DNA of 64,000 nucleotides, taken from assembly GCA_963377175.1 (NCBI GenBank), contig CAUJNA010002802.1, positions 154,501 through 218,500 on the forward strand, in the 5' to 3' direction. The translations under genes and the position numbers were made by a program. The notes beneath the pieces are model-generated. The model was not told the DNA's origin. It made no database searches and saw only the letters and a list, made by a program, of their open reading frames with translations. Every line of letters begins with the position of its first letter. Within the stretch, counting starts at the first letter, position 1. Positions 62,797 through 64,000 of this stretch are shown here, one piece after another. Source of the DNA: Effrenium voratum. Its lineage: Eukaryota > Sar > Dinophyceae > Suessiales > Symbiodiniaceae.

Positions 62797-63436
62797 AGCC
62801 TTACCCGCGCTCGACTTGGACGGTACCTCAGGTGACTCAGGAAAGTAGGTTTGGTGAAGTGAAGTCACCAGATTTGTAGGGCAAGTACCACTAAAACCCT
62901 CACTGGGGATCAGTTCCCTTTTGATTTGCAAAGGTAGGTTTCCGACGCTGTGTGAAGACTACCTTTTTGGAGCAGTTTGAAAGGAGCCTAGCAAGGCACG
63001 TATCCGAATTTTGAATCGTGACCTCAGATCATGCCCGCTTTCTTTGGTGACCATGTGGAGGTGTCCTTTTCTGGACACTCTCCATACTCCATACAATTTG
63101 CCCTTTGGTGTTGGTTTCAGTTTGGTGGGGTTGGCTCTAGTTGAGGAGCACCTCGGCAACCTGTGACTTCTTTTTGCAATTTCCTTTTGAAACTGGCCGA
63201 ACCCATCTGAACACCAGCCTTTTTGTAAAGGGGCATCCATGTTGGGTCAGTTTACTTGAAAATAGATAGATTCAATCGGCGAGTTCCCCAATATCTAGAC
63301 ACATTTGCATACCATGTGTTTCACCCTTCTTCATACCTGAATCTCATCACGGTGGCATATCCCTTGTTTTTTTTGTTGCAATCGGCATTTGCTCTTGTCA
63401 TTTTGCTTTTGGCTGGGCCACCGCATGGGTCATTGC
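62797..63436. other. No recognised feature
   Basis: No exon, repeat or RNA gene that I can support. Confidence 0.4.
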
Positions 63437-63918
63437 ACATACAACTGTGCTCCGCGGATACAACCATGCTCCACGCACACGATGCACGACTGTGCTCCAC
63501 GCAAACGACTGTGCTCCACGCAAACGACAGTGCTTTACGCATAAGAACGTGCTCCACGCGTGCGACCGTGCTCCACGCATACGACTCCGACATTGATCCA
63601 CACGTATGACCGCGCTCCACGCATACGGCTTTGCTCCGTGCATACAACCGTGCTGCTCGCATCCACGCATACGAGCGCGATACGAGCTCCACGCATGAGC
63701 GTGTTCCAGACACAGCGGGCTCCATGCATACTAATGTGCTCCATGAATGTGACTGTGCTCCAGGCATACGACTGTGCCTCCACGGATACGACCATGCCAA
63801 GCGCATACAATGATTTTCTGCGCTCCACGCAACGCTAACGACCGTGCTCCAAGAATACAACCGTGCTCCACGCATTCCATGCTCCACGCATACGACGGTG
63901 CTCCGCACATACGATCAA
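63437..63918. repeat. ~20 bp degenerate minisatellite (GTGCTCCACGCATACGAC)
   Basis: More than twenty imperfect units of about 18-21 bp. On the other strand it reads as periodic RGARSYAWST/VCVEHG peptides in several frames, none of which is a credible protein. It ends near 63918. Confidence 0.88.
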
Positions 63919-64000
63919 GGATGCCTCCCGTGTCGATTGACCACCAGCTAAGGGTTGAACTTTCCAAACCACAGCTTTACACTACAAACCAATCTACTTG

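Noticed and set aside
63321..63908. 195-codon - strand frame with repeated RGARSYAWST
   Set aside because: Translation of the 20 bp minisatellite; several frames show the same periodic peptide.

Overview
The window looks like nuclear DNA of a dinoflagellate, probably Symbiodiniaceae or a relative. This rests on three things visible in the sequence. The recognisable genes are scattered small exons with GC-rich third positions. Many introns start with GC or GA rather than GT and end in AG, usually followed by G. Every recognisable gene lies on the + strand. The genes sit in a mass of satellites, hairpin elements and a Ty1/copia retrotransposon whose Gag has a Gly/Lys-rich tail. There is no operon structure and no prokaryotic signal.

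Left edge (1-5 kb): three exons of an FKBP-type prolyl isomerase (100-161, 1239-1331, 1865-1973). The first and last parts of the gene are not visible.

Centre-left (about 4.9-28.8 kb): an approximately 8.1 kb unit repeated head to tail three times (5182-13525, 13526-21641, 21642-28773; the third contains a 100-N gap). Each unit is a body made partly of degenerate 0.3-0.6 kb monomers, then about 0.9 kb of GAGT satellite, then the 5' LTR, leader and first ~146 nt of gag of a copia element. Copy 1 keeps the older left flank. Copy 3 alone runs on into the whole retrotransposon. The repeated junction (gag fused to body) shows the array arose by tandem duplication after the retrotransposon had landed.

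Centre (28.4-35.2 kb): the copia element, with two LTRs, a primer-binding-like site, gag, a DD35E integrase core, and one open frame for reverse transcriptase plus RNase H. It is broken by several frameshifts and a nonsense codon, lacks a visible protease, and carries an extra 341-codon frame before the 3' LTR. It sits inside GAGT satellite.

Centre-right (35.2-43.5 kb): an older, diverged copy of the same body, again bounded by GAGT/GAGGGAGT satellite. This implies an ancestral satellite-bounded tandem pair, with the copia element inserted in the satellite between them.

Right (44.3-64 kb): eight exons of a WD40-repeat protein (44362-55454), whose introns carry hairpin elements including a ~1.35 kb foldback. 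Then come exons of a calcineurin-like metallophosphoesterase (GD..Y and GNHD motifs, about 59.7-62.4 kb), a few isolated candidate exons, and a ~20 bp minisatellite at the right edge. Several families of short palindromic MITE-like elements occur in introns and between genes. One 214 bp terminal-inverted-repeat insertion is present in array copy 1 and cleanly absent from copies 2 and 3.
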